A stretch of 64,000 nt of DNA from Stentor roeselii. Taxonomy: Eukaryota > Ciliophora > Heterotrichea > Heterotrichida > Stentoridae. The notes under the pieces are model-generated. The model was not told the DNA's origin. It searched no databases and was given only the letters and a program-made list of their open reading frames with translations. The stretch's first letter is position 1. Each line of letters starts with the position of its first letter. Made by a program: the position numbers and the translations under genes. This document shows, one piece after another, positions 30,955-43,500 of this stretch. The stretch lies in assembly GCA_006503475.1 (NCBI GenBank), contig RSEH01000016.1:173214-237213 (forward strand). The letters run 5' to 3'.

Positions 30955-31632
30955 TTATAAGGGTTTAATGAAGACCTGGATTACAAATGAACTTTGAATT
31001 GGACTCTGGCCTATTAGTTGGTCGTCTTTTAACTCACGCCCGTTGAAGAAAAATCGAAGGGAGGCTTTTTGGTTTAGGGCTTCTTGGTACTTTTCTTTCA
31101 CTTTTATCACGGAATCGGTACTGTCGCAGGTTAGGCTTATGTCTGTTCGACCTGCTGCTCGGAAGATTAGAGGAAGTTTTGAGATTTTTATTGGAGAAGT
31201 GGGCTTTGGGGGAAGTTTGGTTTCTCCGTATTTTACTGCTGGGTTTATCACGAATGGTGGTAGGTCGTATCTACACCCTTGGGGATCGTAAGTCTGTTGG
31301 AGAAGACCGCTGGGAAGTGTGAGACCGTAGGTCTTCACCAGGGACTCTGCCTTATCAGGATCAGGCTCAGCGCAAGCTTGCTGCAGTACAGTCCAAATCA
31401 GCGGGCTACCTTCAACCCGAGTTTCCCAGAACTCCTTGATTTTCACATCAATTTCTTCCTTAGAAAGCGAAGTCTGCCAAGCCGGTGTTTTTTTGCATCC
31501 TTTTCCAGAAGCCAGCCTCTCTACTTAAATCCTACCATGAATATAAAACGTTAGATTTCCTTGCCGATGAAGACGAATTCTATCAGAAGCGTCATTTTCA
31601 ATAGAACTTTGACAAGCGCATCCAGATCCCAT
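30955..31632 (-). CDS. UBTD: UBTD-type ubiquitin-like protein, one 15-nt intron
   Basis: Homologue of UBTD1/2, regulators that link E2/E3 ubiquitin enzymes. Exon 1 is 31536-31632 and exon 2 is 30955-31520; the intron 31521-31535 is GTAGGATTTAAGTAG on the minus strand and brings an in-frame TAA if kept. 220 residues. The start MGSGCACQSS fits dual acylation, parallel to the MGGCVG start of animal UBTDs. The UBTD N-domain runs from TPAWQTSLSKEEIDVKIKEF to DLPPFVINP (human: KRDEFWDT...LPVYCLAPP). The C-terminal ubiquitin-like fold begins at DISLTCDSTDSVIKVKEKYQ and includes LRFFFNGRELKDDQ. Confidence 0.9.
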
Positions 31633-31763
31633 TTTTCTAAATTAAACGATTCAATCGTTATCCCCTGAAAAATTCCCAAAACAATTGAAATAATTCCTAA
31701 TCAAAATCATCTAAATTTCTGTTATTTCTTCAGTCCACAGTATTTAAATATTCAAATTCAATT

Positions 31764-32432
31764 ATGTCTCAAGCACCGAATACTCGAGTTATTTATTCTT
31801 CATCAAAAAGAGCCAGGTCTAATGTCGAAGAAGAAACTCGCCTTATTGAAAATCGCATTCGAATGATTAAGTTCGAAGAAGAAAGAGCTACGAAGAGAAT
31901 TTTAGAAACCAGGGAAAAAATCGACGAACTTTACAAGACCCGGACTAGGTATCTTGAGGATCAACACTTGAAAAACATTCAGATTGATAAAAGTGAGAAG
32001 GAATTGTTTGAGTTGCAGGAAAATTGTAGAATTTCGAAAGAGTTTCATCAGGAAAAGATGAATATGACTATGATTGAATTGTTTCAGGTTAAGAATAAGC
32101 AGGGGAAGAGGGTACGTGCGTGGAAGGAACATATGAAAAGGAAAAGTTATCAGCAGGATCTGGAGAAGAGGAGATATAATCGAAAACTTAAAGAGGCTGT
32201 TCTGGAAAGTAGTAAACAGGGAAACTTTAGACTGCAACTTTTGCAGGATATTAAGCAGAAAAAGGCTCAGTTTGATTATAATAAGAAGGTGGAACAGGAG
32301 AATTTCATCAGGAAGCAAATTGAAGTGATTATGGATGCTAAAGGGCAGGAAGAAAAAGCGATGATGATTAGGCTGGCGAATATTCATGAGATAAAAAAAC
32401 AAGCTGAAGAGGAACTGAGGCTATTTAATTAA
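31764..32432 (+). CDS. Hypothetical coiled-coil protein, 222 aa
   Basis: Almost wholly helical and charged from about residue 20 to the end (for example ETRLIENRIRMIKFEEERAT, EEKAMMIRLANIHEIKKQAE). No recognised domain, signal peptide or membrane span. Arg/Lys-rich, possibly a microtubule- or basal-body-associated filament protein; that is only inference from composition. Divergent from UBTD with 131 bp between starts. Confidence 0.6.
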   Translation: MSQAPNTRVIYSSSKRARSNVEEETRLIENRIRMIKFEEERATKRILETREKIDELYKTRTRYLEDQHLKNIQIDKSEKELFELQENCRISKEFHQEKMNMTMIELFQVKNKQGKRVRAWKEHMKRKSYQQDLEKRRYNRKLKEAVLESSKQGNFRLQLLQDIKQKKAQFDYNKKVEQENFIRKQIEVIMDAKGQEEKAMMIRLANIHEIKKQAEEELRLFN

Positions 32433-32597
32433 GGTAAAGATTTTTAGATTTTTGGATGGGTTTATGTGAAAATTTTGATTATAAATAATTAAGTTATATG
32501 AAATAATGATTACACTGCTGATGATGGTATCTGTCTTTAAAAATTTTATTATCAGAGCTTCATATTTTTAGTATATGTAAAATATAATAAAATATAG

Positions 32598-34637
32598 ATG
32601 GCAGACAAATCGAAAGCAAAGTCAGAACTCTTCCAAAATTTCAATACTCGAAGAATAAATCCGGCAGATGATCATTTTACGATTTTAGAACATAAACCAT
32701 ACCAAGACCTTGAGCAAACATTAGATGTTGCACCTTTTCATATGGTAATTTTCAATAAATTTATATTATTAGTGCTGTACTTGTTTTACAAGATGAGTGA
32801 CAGTGAAGCACAGAAATTTAAAGCGAAAATTAATTATAATGCAACATTTGTAAACAATGAACCTTTGCAGCGCCAAAAAAATATAAGAAATTTGAGAGTA
32901 AATAATCAGTGCTTCAAAAGTTCAATTTTAGTTAGTTTTCATTCAGAAAGATACCCGAATATGTTTAATTATGATGAAAATTTGAATATTCTATCACTTA
33001 TAAACAAAGCAAACGAAATAACCACCTTTTTGGAAGAGGATAAGCTGATTCTAAATGAAATTTTTCACAATATATTGATTCTTTATGACGTGAAAACGGT
33101 TCAAAAATTTTTTATAAAATCCGATGATTATTTTGAGTATCGTTCCACCACCAGAACCCGGCCACAAGTCATGATTGTCTCAAAAATATCTGTAAAAAGA
33201 AGGATTGTACGGTTAGAGTTCTCACTTCAGCTGAAAATACCCTCTAATATTGAAATTATTAAAAATTTGAAAGCTTTTATGGCTTCTCTCAACAAAAACG
33301 ACTTTAGAGGAAAGTTTTACCTTGAAAAAAATATTTCGTACGTGTCAACTTTTTATGCAATGGAAATATCCAAGTACAATGGAAGCATATTTTTAATTCT
33401 ACAAGAAATCCTAAACAAAGAGATAACTCCTAATGTCGATAACTTCATTTCAATTGTAAATAATATGCGTGAAAAAGTCTGTATAAAGCCAAATGTCCAA
33501 AATGACAAAAAGATTGATCTAATTGTATCAGAAACACAATTGAGAGAGACAAAAGAAATTTTCAAAAGATTAGATGAAGATAAAGCAACTACCTTCTTTA
33601 TCTCAAGATTCCTCACAAAATCTGTTCGTTTTGGTAATAATCAACTTATTATTTTTGTAAAAAATCCAACTGAAAGGCTTGAAGATGTGTTTCGATCGAA
33701 AAACGAGCTTTATAATGCTTTAAGTGAAATAGCATTAGAACTTTCAAAGTACTATCTTGGTTTCAAGCCTTGTTACTTTTTGAAATACATGAAAGTTTTC
33801 CAAGAAAAGCCAGTATTCACATACGAAGTCCCTCTTTCAGAAATAATCGAAATCTACCCAAGAATAACTCATGAGTACTTAGACAGCATTGTAGGAAAAC
33901 ATATCACACAAATCGAAATCGAAAATAAGAGAAAAAAGCATAAAAAAAAGAATGACAAAGAATTCAAAGATTTTATTAATAAAAAAGTTATTAAGCGTGA
34001 ATCTTTAAATATTATTCACGAAAACCTTATAAAATTATCACAAGAAAAAAACTTTACAGAACTTTCCAAGGTCTTTGATGAAAACATGCACAACTATCAG
34101 AACACAACAAGCATTAAGTTATCCACTCAAACCGCGAATGCAAGATTTCAGTTCAATAAAGTTCTCTGCTTCTCATTTGTGATAAAAATTGAAGGATTCA
34201 TCAATAAAGGCCAGAATTGTATAGTTATTTATAGGAATTTTGATGAAACTCTAGAAGAGAGAATAAAAAATATCGATTCTCATGAGTTTAAACTAGTGGT
34301 AATGGAAATATTGGCAATGGTTGAAATCATTCAGCTCAAGGACTCACAATTTGGAAGTTTTGATCTTAGTTGTTTTGGCTATTGTGAAAAGAAACTGAAA
34401 ATGCTTTTGAAGTCTTCGGATGAGATTGAGGATGATTACTTAGCACCTGAAGTGAAACTTGGTCGCAGCTCGAACTCTAGTATTATTTTCAGCCTTGGAA
34501 CTCTAGTCCAGAAAGTTGTGGAAATGAATCAGAACTTACATTCATCGTTCCAGGTTGAAAATTTTGTAAATATTTGCAAGAAAATCAGCATCTTTGAGCG
34601 AGGAGCACCAAAATATCTAGTGGAAGCTCTGATATGA
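32598..34637 (+). CDS. Hypothetical protein with degenerate kinase-like C-terminus
   Basis: 679 residues, unusually AT-rich in base composition compared with neighbours, with many Asn, Lys, Ile and Phe. The N-terminal part is not recognised. The final ~190 residues look like a decayed protein-kinase C-lobe: FSFVIKIEGFINKGQNCIVI could mirror the N-lobe/hinge strands, GSFDLSCFGYCEKKLKMLL sits where HRD...N...DFG should be but lacks all catalytic residues, and DDYLAPEVKLGRSSNSSIIF + SLG mirrors the APE motif and the helix F SxxxSLG. A second, even more diverged kinase-like half may lie upstream (about 330-450). Likely a pseudokinase if the reading is right. Long AT-rich DNA follows. Confidence 0.55.
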   Translation: MADKSKAKSELFQNFNTRRINPADDHFTILEHKPYQDLEQTLDVAPFHMVIFNKFILLVLYLFYKMSDSEAQKFKAKINYNATFVNNEPLQRQKNIRNLRVNNQCFKSSILVSFHSERYPNMFNYDENLNILSLINKANEITTFLEEDKLILNEIFHNILILYDVKTVQKFFIKSDDYFEYRSTTRTRPQVMIVSKISVKRRIVRLEFSLQLKIPSNIEIIKNLKAFMASLNKNDFRGKFYLEKNISYVSTFYAMEISKYNGSIFLILQEILNKEITPNVDNFISIVNNMREKVCIKPNVQNDKKIDLIVSETQLRETKEIFKRLDEDKATTFFISRFLTKSVRFGNNQLIIFVKNPTERLEDVFRSKNELYNALSEIALELSKYYLGFKPCYFLKYMKVFQEKPVFTYEVPLSEIIEIYPRITHEYLDSIVGKHITQIEIENKRKKHKKKNDKEFKDFINKKVIKRESLNIIHENLIKLSQEKNFTELSKVFDENMHNYQNTTSIKLSTQTANARFQFNKVLCFSFVIKIEGFINKGQNCIVIYRNFDETLEERIKNIDSHEFKLVVMEILAMVEIIQLKDSQFGSFDLSCFGYCEKKLKMLLKSSDEIEDDYLAPEVKLGRSSNSSIIFSLGTLVQKVVEMNQNLHSSFQVENFVNICKKISIFERGAPKYLVEALI

Positions 34638-36492
34638 TCATTAGAGGAGTTAACACTTAAGTAATTTATAATACACTCATTTGAAACATGTAAAATCGAG
34701 AATCATCTTATTGAAGTACAAATTCTAAATTTACAGAAGAATTATACACAGGTATGCAACTAGTGAATCAGTGAATATCTGAAATATAAAAAACTTTACA
34801 TTACCTGAGCTACTTCGTCTAAAAGTTATATATTTAAAAGACTTATGAATGATTTGGTTATGATTATGCTTATCAGAATTGGGTTGATCAGAGATGGAAT
34901 TTTACATGAGATCTTAGCTGATTATTATGTTTAAAAATAAACACGATATAAATATACAGTTATTTTCAATGAAACTAGATGAACAAAAGAATTTACAACT
35001 CAATGATAAATTTATACAATATACTATTCTATATTTCCATACAAATTGTCAAAAATCTTATGGATTGTAATCTATTATTCAATTATTCCATATTTTGTTT
35101 TAAAATATAGAAGAAACGAACTCTAAACCTTCTACAATTTTAAAGAATTTAAAGAAGAATTTATTTAGTTCTAGTTTTGCTCTAAATTTATCCCAGTATG
35201 AAAAAAAAGACACTCTTAAGTTAAAATTTAAACTTCAATTAAAAGAATGAAGTTGGATATCCTGGTAGTAAAGATAAGGAATGAGGAAGAAAGACATTGT
35301 GAAAAAGGTTTTAATTTAATTGAGTATATTTGTCACATATGTATATTCAATAAAATTTTATGAAAGAATATTTGAGATCTACTGGAATACTTGTTTCGAA
35401 GTTTTAATACAAAGTAATAACACAAAAAGATAGGATTGGATAACGTTTGAATTGATGAAAATTGGTATTACTAGGAATAATCGATCAATGAAAATTATAT
35501 ATTGCATTTCTAAAATTAGACTAATTCTTATAAATTATTTCAAATGATAATATAATAATAGATTGATATTCTGCGAAAAATGTAAAATATTTCAGATTTT
35601 ACACACCTGCATTATGTGACAATAGTTATTATGATATAATTTAATAAACTTTTAATATAGAATTTTGCTCTCTCATGAAGTTTTTAAGTAAATTTAAATT
35701 CAAAGTTCATTTTATTAATATTAGAACTAGAATATATTAAGCTCGTGGAGAATTCTTAACACTTGAATGGATATTTCTTTCATAATTTCTTTAACATCCC
35801 AAAAATTTGGTCAATTATTTAATAATAGTTTAATATATACACATCGCCATTATTATATTCTACAAAATGAATGAAAAGAGTTTTTTATAATTTAATAAAA
35901 ATCATCTAAGACTATATCCTTGATGTTTATGATGCAATCCAAATACCTAAATTAAGTATCCTTCTAAATTAATCCAAAAATACTCAAAGGATCAAATTTT
36001 CAAAAAAAATTATATAAACATTCCTTAAACAATAATTAAAGTGGTGTTTTCAATATCTCTTAACATTCTCTACTATTTTTAAGTATATAATTATGAATCT
36101 AAGTAATTATGATACAAAACCTAAAAATTATCATTAATATGATACTCCAACTCTCATAAATTTTCAAATAATTTAATTATATACTTTATAAAACTAAATA
36201 AGTACATCACTAAATCTATCTAAAATCCGTAATAAATTGAATAATGATAAATTCTATATTATATTAATTTTTCTCTACATAATACCAAATTACCTGCTAA
36301 ATCCTAAAAATTATCACAATTTTCTTTATATCATTCCAAATTACCTCCAAAAATTGCCTAATACTCCAATCTATCAAATTTGATCCCTTCACCAATCTAA
36401 AAATTCTAATTTCTCTAAATCTGATAAACCCTAATTGAAATTCTTATCCAAACCTAAAGAAAAACCTCCATAATTTAAACCTAAAACTTTAA
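34638..36492. other. Very AT-rich intergenic region
   Basis: 1.85 kb between a TGA stop and the cyclin gene. Very low G+C, many poly-A/T runs, with the second half A/C-rich on the plus strand. I see no ORF, RNA gene or repeat that stands out. Confidence 0.5.
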
Positions 36493-37284
36493 ATGCTTTC
36501 AAAGCGCGAGTTATACGTCCATGACTACAACACAGATGTGTTATCCTACATGTTAGAACTAGAGCGAAACATGCCATCAATTGGTGACTACATGCGAAAC
36601 AACCCGGACATTGAAATAGAGTCCTGGATGCGAGATAAGTTGGTTTACTGGGTAGTCGAGTTAGGTGAGCAGATCCGAGCAAGTATCGAAACAATCCAGC
36701 TGACAATAACCCTGATAAACAACTTTCTAGCGACAGTCCACACGAAACGTGCAGTACTTCAGTTGGTCGGTATCGTGAGCCTAATGGTGGCAATAAAGTT
36801 CCACGACAGTATCGACTTTCCCTTAGAACAAGCAATTCGTCACTGTGGACACATCTACAAGAAAGAAGACCTTCAAGCGACCGAAATATTCTTACTTCAA
36901 AAATGCGAGTGGTGCTTAAAGCTGCCAACAGCGGCAGAGCTTTCAAAGCAGCTTCTTTACATCACTGGGGTCAACTACGACTTCACGAAAATCATTGAAA
37001 GAAGTAATTCTTTTGCTATGATGTGCTATTGTGACTATTCTCTTAACCAGTTCCCTCCACTTGTCATCTCTGTTGTCAGCGTCATTTGTGCACTTGAACA
37101 GTATAATCAAAAGTCCTTCAGAGACCAGTGGCTTAAACTGTTGAAGGAAAAAGTCGGACTTGATGCTCCTGTTTTAGATCAGTGCAAAAGAGCACTTGTT
37201 CATAAGTTGTATCGGGAAACACCTGAACAGAGCAAGGAAAAATTGCAGTGTTTGAAGGATTCACTTATGAAGTTATTAGCTTAA
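36493..37284 (+). CDS. Cyclin
   Basis: 263 residues with a cyclin box: IETIQLTITLINNFLATVHT, then KRAVLQLVGIVSLMVAIKFH (the RxxLQLVGxxxxxxAxKxxE/D signature), a YKKEDLQATEIFLLQKCEW helix, and LPTAAEL leading into the second cyclin fold (VISVVSVICALEQY). This fits A/B/D-type cyclins, cell-cycle partners of CDKs. It is shorter than typical mitotic cyclins and I see no clear destruction box, so the subtype is open. Confidence 0.85.
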   Translation: MLSKRELYVHDYNTDVLSYMLELERNMPSIGDYMRNNPDIEIESWMRDKLVYWVVELGEQIRASIETIQLTITLINNFLATVHTKRAVLQLVGIVSLMVAIKFHDSIDFPLEQAIRHCGHIYKKEDLQATEIFLLQKCEWCLKLPTAAELSKQLLYITGVNYDFTKIIERSNSFAMMCYCDYSLNQFPPLVISVVSVICALEQYNQKSFRDQWLKLLKEKVGLDAPVLDQCKRALVHKLYRETPEQSKEKLQCLKDSLMKLLA

Positions 37285-37536
37285 GTAGAATTTTAAGGAT
37301 TAGGTAAAGGGTTGGCTTTTGAGATTGGAGAGGTGTTGGAGATTGAGGGAGAATAGGGATTATATTGTGACATTTGAAAAAATATTTTAGGATAATCTAC
37401 AATACAAATCCATTTTCTATCCTGATCTAAACTATTATTCTGTCAGACTCTAGCCCCTAAAACATCCAACCTTCCATCCCATAATTCTATTTCTGCCTTA
37501 TGTTCATATTTCAAATCCAAAAAATCTAATGTAAAA

Positions 37537-40500
37537 ATGAAGATTCTAGAGAGCAATGTAATAGTCTCAGAACGTATAAGCGAGTGGGTATCTTCTCTAC
37601 AATCTCTTACCGACCAAGATTTTCTGAAAGCGCTTTCATGTCAGAAAGAGTGGGAATGGGAAGAGCTGGACGACCTGTCAGGTCTAAGCGGTATCCTGAA
37701 CCGAGTGGATTCCCTCTTCCTGCCTCTTCACCAGTCTTCGGATTACGCGTCTCTTTCAGTCCTTCTGGACTTTTCCTGCTTGGTATTGCTGCATGTTCAT
37801 AATCGTGCCTTGTACAACTCAGTGGACGAGTTGAGTCAATTGCTTGAAAGTCCCAGCTGGTCAGTAGTCTTCAAAACTTTAAAACTCTTGAAAGTGCTTT
37901 CGTCGTACAGAATCAAGGTTAAGCATCTAGACCTGACTCATAAACTCTACGTGTTAGGACTGGGGTCGAATCTAAACAACCCTTCTCCAGTCGCTCTTCA
38001 AGACCTCTGTTCCTCATCACCCCTAAGCAAGATTCCCTTCATACAAGGAGAAGAAGAAACAAAAGAAATACCAGAAGGTCTAAAGTTCACAGCTCTAAAC
38101 CGAGAAAGAACCAACACATCCTTAGACATCCTATCCGACCGTCCTCTAATGGTAGCTTGCCAACTATTGGCCCTGAGTGTATTTCTTCAGCTCTACCCAG
38201 AATCAGGTCTAATCCAAGAGTTCTGCAAGACCCTTCCCGAGATTTGGCTTCTTCCAGCCTTAAGCGAGTTGATCAGAACGCCTCAGGAAGGAACTGTTCA
38301 AATCTCAGCCTTGAGCTTAGTCGGGTCAATCATTGCAATGTTGGACAATTCAAGACACGAGTCTTTCAACTCACAATTGGCAGTCGTCGCTCATGACACG
38401 ATTTTATCTTGGAACTCGATGCTTTTGTGTCTTTTGAGAGATCTCACCACTGTTGAAACTGATGAAGAACTCGCTTCAGCTGTTTTGGACCTCGCGGGGG
38501 TCATGAGTGAATGCAAGCATCGAGTTGACCTTTCACATCTTCCTGCAATGACCTGCTCTTTACTTGTCTTGCTGAAAAATGTGGAAAATAGTGAAAATAG
38601 TGAAGTTCCTGTCAGAGGTAATACTTTTCATTCACTTCCACTTCTTGTGAAGGCTGTTAAGGTCTTGTCTAACCTTGTCCCTCATTCTTTAGACATGTTT
38701 AAAGAAGTTGATGGCTTTCTCACTTGTGTCACTTTGACACAGATACAACTGAAGATCTTTACTAATGAAAGTGAAAGTTCGAATAACCCAGCGAGCGCTC
38801 AGCGAGCTCTACTGATAAGAAATCTTTTAAAGGTGATTCGAATCGTGATGGGAAAACTTGAGATAGTTCCAGGAGTCGATAGTGCTGAAAGTCGAGCATT
38901 GATGGACTCAGGGGTAGTCGCATCTTTAAAAGAAGTCTTTGCGAAGCGGCGATACGAGATATACGAAGAAGCTATAATCATTATCACACACTTGGTAGGA
39001 GACAACCCGGTGATAGTCTCAGAACTGGTGAGCAACGGACTGATCCTGACCTTCATCGACTCAATTGACTCATTCAAGCCGCCTGTTCCTAGTTCTTCGA
39101 AGTTCATTGAAATTCTTGCTCGGCTTTTGTGCCTCGTCGGGTACAACCTGGACGGCGGCCGTGCAATAGAAGGAAACGTGATAGTGAAAAACATGCTAAT
39201 AGCCCTGGGGAACATTGATAGTGAACTGATCACAACAAATGTCGCAACAAACATCGGAGAATGCCTTCAAGAACTTATCACATCAGTTCCTAGTATGCGA
39301 GAAAGAATGATTGAAGGCTTCGTCGGACTAGTTCAAAGTCTTCAACAGGATTTTTCAGATGAGGAAAAATTTTTCTGTAAGATCTCGAATACAGGGAGGA
39401 TTTTTTCACAGGTCTTTACGATAAACACTGAAATTCTGAAAGGATTTGTGAATATGGGAGGATTTGATAAACTTTTAGATGTTTTTAAGCTGCCAGTGAT
39501 TCCAAAGTACTACAATAATGAGTTCTACTCATTGACGGCATGTTTGAAATCTCTGCCTTCTTTGCTACTCAACACTGTTCTTGGAAAGATGATTGAAAAA
39601 ATCAAGTCTTATTATTCAAGACTCGAAGACCTTGCCGGGTTACTTCCAAATCTTGAAGATTTTTCAAATGTTCTTGAAGCTGACCGAAAAGGCCTTCTTC
39701 ATCTACTGACTGAAGGTGACTGTTACTTGGAGATCATTCGAGTCATTCTTCACAGTTGGGTCGGTATTTCGAATAATCACAAAGAATTCGCTGATTTGCT
39801 TGTAAAACTTTCACATTTGTTAAGAATCCTCATCGCTGAGCAGGCAAGACTTTTGACTTTAAAGGCAAAGCCGCAGACTTGTGAGGCTTTTAATTTAAGT
39901 CTTGATATTTCAGTGCTAGAGAATCAAGAAAATAAATCACTTGAGGAAAACTTGTACTTTTGTTTCCAACTCACTATTAGAAGGATCTTTAGACTTGCCA
40001 TGAAAATTCCGAACCGTAGTCGACAACCTTCGCATGAAGAAGCCATGTTGTCTATTTGTAACACCTTAGGACATGTTTTCAACGAAAGTATGAAAGTAAT
40101 GCGCCTGACACAGCCTCTTACTGAGCAGAAGGTTTACCATTTATGTCTTCAGATGTCGGATATCATGAAAGTTCTGCTTTATGAACAAGGATCTTCTCCT
40201 GCTATTGTCATGACTTTTTACAGTCAGGGAGGAGTTCAGAGTTTCACTGTTTTTCTGGAAGAATTGAAAGAAATCTCTTTTAAACTCGCTTCGGAGAAGG
40301 AATTAAGTTATCATCTTGTTAATGGACTTCAGATTCTTTGGCATCTTAGTGGAAAGTTCATGGAAAGTCTCGTCAGTGGGAAGTACTTGAATGGCAACTA
40401 TGGACAATATGTGATAAAATCGCTTGGAATTGAAAATTCGAAAGAAATCATGAAAAAAATGCAGTTGGAAGTTTTGAATATTTTGGAAAAAATCAACTTT

Positions 40501-43500
40501 TTGGAATCTGGAAAAGTTTCTAATTATTTCGCGAAGTCTGTCATTGAAATTTTTAAGGTTTTGTCTAATTTGACTAAGGAAAAACCTGTTGTTGATCCGA
40601 AATCTGTCAAGGCTCTTGTTGATATGGGATTTGGACCTGGAGTCTCGAGACAGGCACTTATTTCTATTGCGAGTAATAGTATTGAATTGGCGATGGAATG
40701 GATTTTTAATCATCCTGAAGCTGCTGATTTGAATCTTCCCATGGAACCGGAAGCTCCTGTACCTTCAGCTATTAGCAACTTGCATCTTAAGCTAGTCAAC
40801 GCCCTGGCCTTCATCCCCTCCCTCTACACAAGCGTATCAGACCTCCTCTGCAAAATCGCATTAACAAACGAAAACGAGCAAGACGAAATAGGTCTAACCC
40901 TCTTATTTTTAATCGGAAAACTAGCAGACGAGCTTCTTCAAGAGTCCGACTTAAAAGAAATAACAACAGGAATGGCAGACCTAGAAGACTGCACATTTAC
41001 AGCATCTTTCGAACAGTTAAACGCAGCGATCCAGGTTTTACAAAGTCTCTGTGTTCGAATTCCTGAAATCTTGGTAATCGTGAAAGGAAATGCGTTTTTA
41101 ATCCACGCAACCAACTTTTTAAAAAAAGCGAATTTAGAAAACCTTCAAAAACCATGGGTTTCGAGTTTATTCTCAATTATGGACGTGTTGGTTAAGTCAG
41201 GAGAAACAGCAAATGTGGAAATTATTTACCCGATCATTGAGATTCTTTCAATTTTCACCTCGAACTCAGAAAAACTGAAACTCTCGGAAAATGAACTTTT
41301 AAGCCTGGTGAATCTTTTAAATACTGTAACTTTCACTGAAGTACTGGCTAAAGAGTTCCTCACCATGAATGGATTGAAACTTTTACTCTTGCTTCCGGTT
41401 AGCAAGTCGGAAACATTTAATAAGTCTTTGCAAACATCTTGGAATGGGCTTATCAAGCAATTATGCGAAGACCCATTCATCCTCCAATCATCATTCGAGA
41501 TGTCTCTTCTTTCCGCAGCTGAAAAAAAGCCATCATTTGACCATTTTTTCAAAGGTTTCAAAAACGAAATCGAGCGATCTTCCTTCATATTCGGAAAAGC
41601 CTTTGAAAACGCGTGCATGGTAGTCCGAAGACAAACCGTCTGCGTTGAAAAAAATCGAAACCGAGCAGAGATCACTGCAGAAAGATGGAATGTCGTGAAA
41701 ACTCTTGCAGAAGTCCTTTGCGAAGTATTTCAAAAGGAACAGAAATCGCCATCAGGTCTTTTCACAACCTGCGAAAAACTAGTCTCAGTTCTAGCAGACG
41801 TATTACAAGCCTACCCAAGACTGATCAACGACTTCGTGCAAGTCACTCTTCCTTGCCAGGACTTTTCATCAGGTTCAGAGCAGAGTCGTCCAGTGCTGAG
41901 TCACCTTCTCAGAAACATCATCCCATTCAAGTTTTCCCCAAAGCTTGAAAAAGACAAATTAACCTTCAGACATCCTCATTCAAACAACTCAGTTCGTTCA
42001 GATGTTTACCAAAACTGGATCAAGTCAACTGTGAGACTTTTGAGAGTTGTTCTCTTGAAGCAGACCTTTAAAAATCCTGACTCGCCTTTAAGTGAAACTT
42101 ATAATCATGTCTTTCTTGATGGAAACTCAGGAGTTGTTTCTGCTCGAAAATTGGTGATTAAAGAGTTTAAGGTTATCTTGGCTGAACAGCTTAAAAAGAG
42201 TTGGTTTCAGGATGAAAAAGCTTTGACGTTAGTTAGATGTACTGCTACTCTTTTAATGCAGATTTTAAGAGAACCGCCGAAACTTCCTTTTACTCCTTCT
42301 GGGTCTGTTGAACTTGCTCGCATGTTTCTTAATGAAAAGTACGGGATTCCTAGATATCTCAGTGAAAGTGTTAGAGGAGTGGACCTTTCTTTCAAAAAAG
42401 CAAGCTCTGTACTTAATCTTTTACTTGCACCTTTAGAATTGCTTACTAAGTATAGCTTGAATTTTGCTTTGAAAAATTATAAACCTGCTGAGTACTCTGA
42501 AGCTCCTATCGAGGTTTTTCATGAAAGTTCACAGAGTGAAAGTGAGGAACAGGTTGAAGATGATGAAGTCCTTGAGGAAAGTGAAGCGGCTTCGAGTGAA
42601 AGTCAAGAAAATCAAGACCATCTTCAGGATATTGTTATTGAAAGTTGGAATACTGAGCAGTTCTGGGCAGACGACCTAGAAGAAGAAGAGCAAGAGTTTC
42701 CCAGACGTGCAGAAAACCGTAATTTACATATGATAATGGCAGAAAGGGCTCTATTAGATCAAGAAAACGTGCAGCCTTTCCTCAACTATCGAAGCATCTT
42801 CAGAGACCTCGAAGAAAACCTTCCAAGCGGAATAATGTGGAACGAGTTCGAAAGTGACGACCTTCTTCAAATGCTTCTTCATCGAAACCGTATATCCCAA
42901 AGAGAAGAAACAATTCCAGAGCCCGTCTTCGCCAGAACATTCCCTGAATCCAATGAAAACCTGTTAAACTTAAGTGCTTATTACTCCGGACTCGCTGTTG
43001 ACGAGGCTCTCCTCGAAGAAGCCAAAGAAGAACCAAGACAAGAAGAGCTCAAAGAAAGACTCGAAGAAGAAAAAGTCGAAGCCCAATTACGAGAACTTGA
43101 AAATCTTGCAGAAAACGCTGAAAACATTCAAGAAAACTTAGAAAACCTTGAAAATCCTGAAAATCTTGCAGAAAACTTAGAAGTAAGAGAAAATAGTCCT
43201 CCTCGAAACTACGCCTTACCTGAAGGAATCGACCTTGCGATTTTAGAAGAACTTCCAGAGGACATTAGAAATGAGGTCCTTAGTCAATACCAGCGACCAC
43301 CACGTGAAGAAGGGGTGAATGAAGAGTTCCTGCAGGCTATGCCTGCAGATATTAGAAATGAACTCTTAATGCAACAAAGGGCGCCGGCAAGGCCGGCGCA
43401 AGACGTGGACAATGCAACGTTCATTGCAACTTTAACTCCTGAACTTAGAAGAGAAGTGCTGCTTGGGGCAAGTGAAGAGTTTTTAAACACTCTTCCTCCT

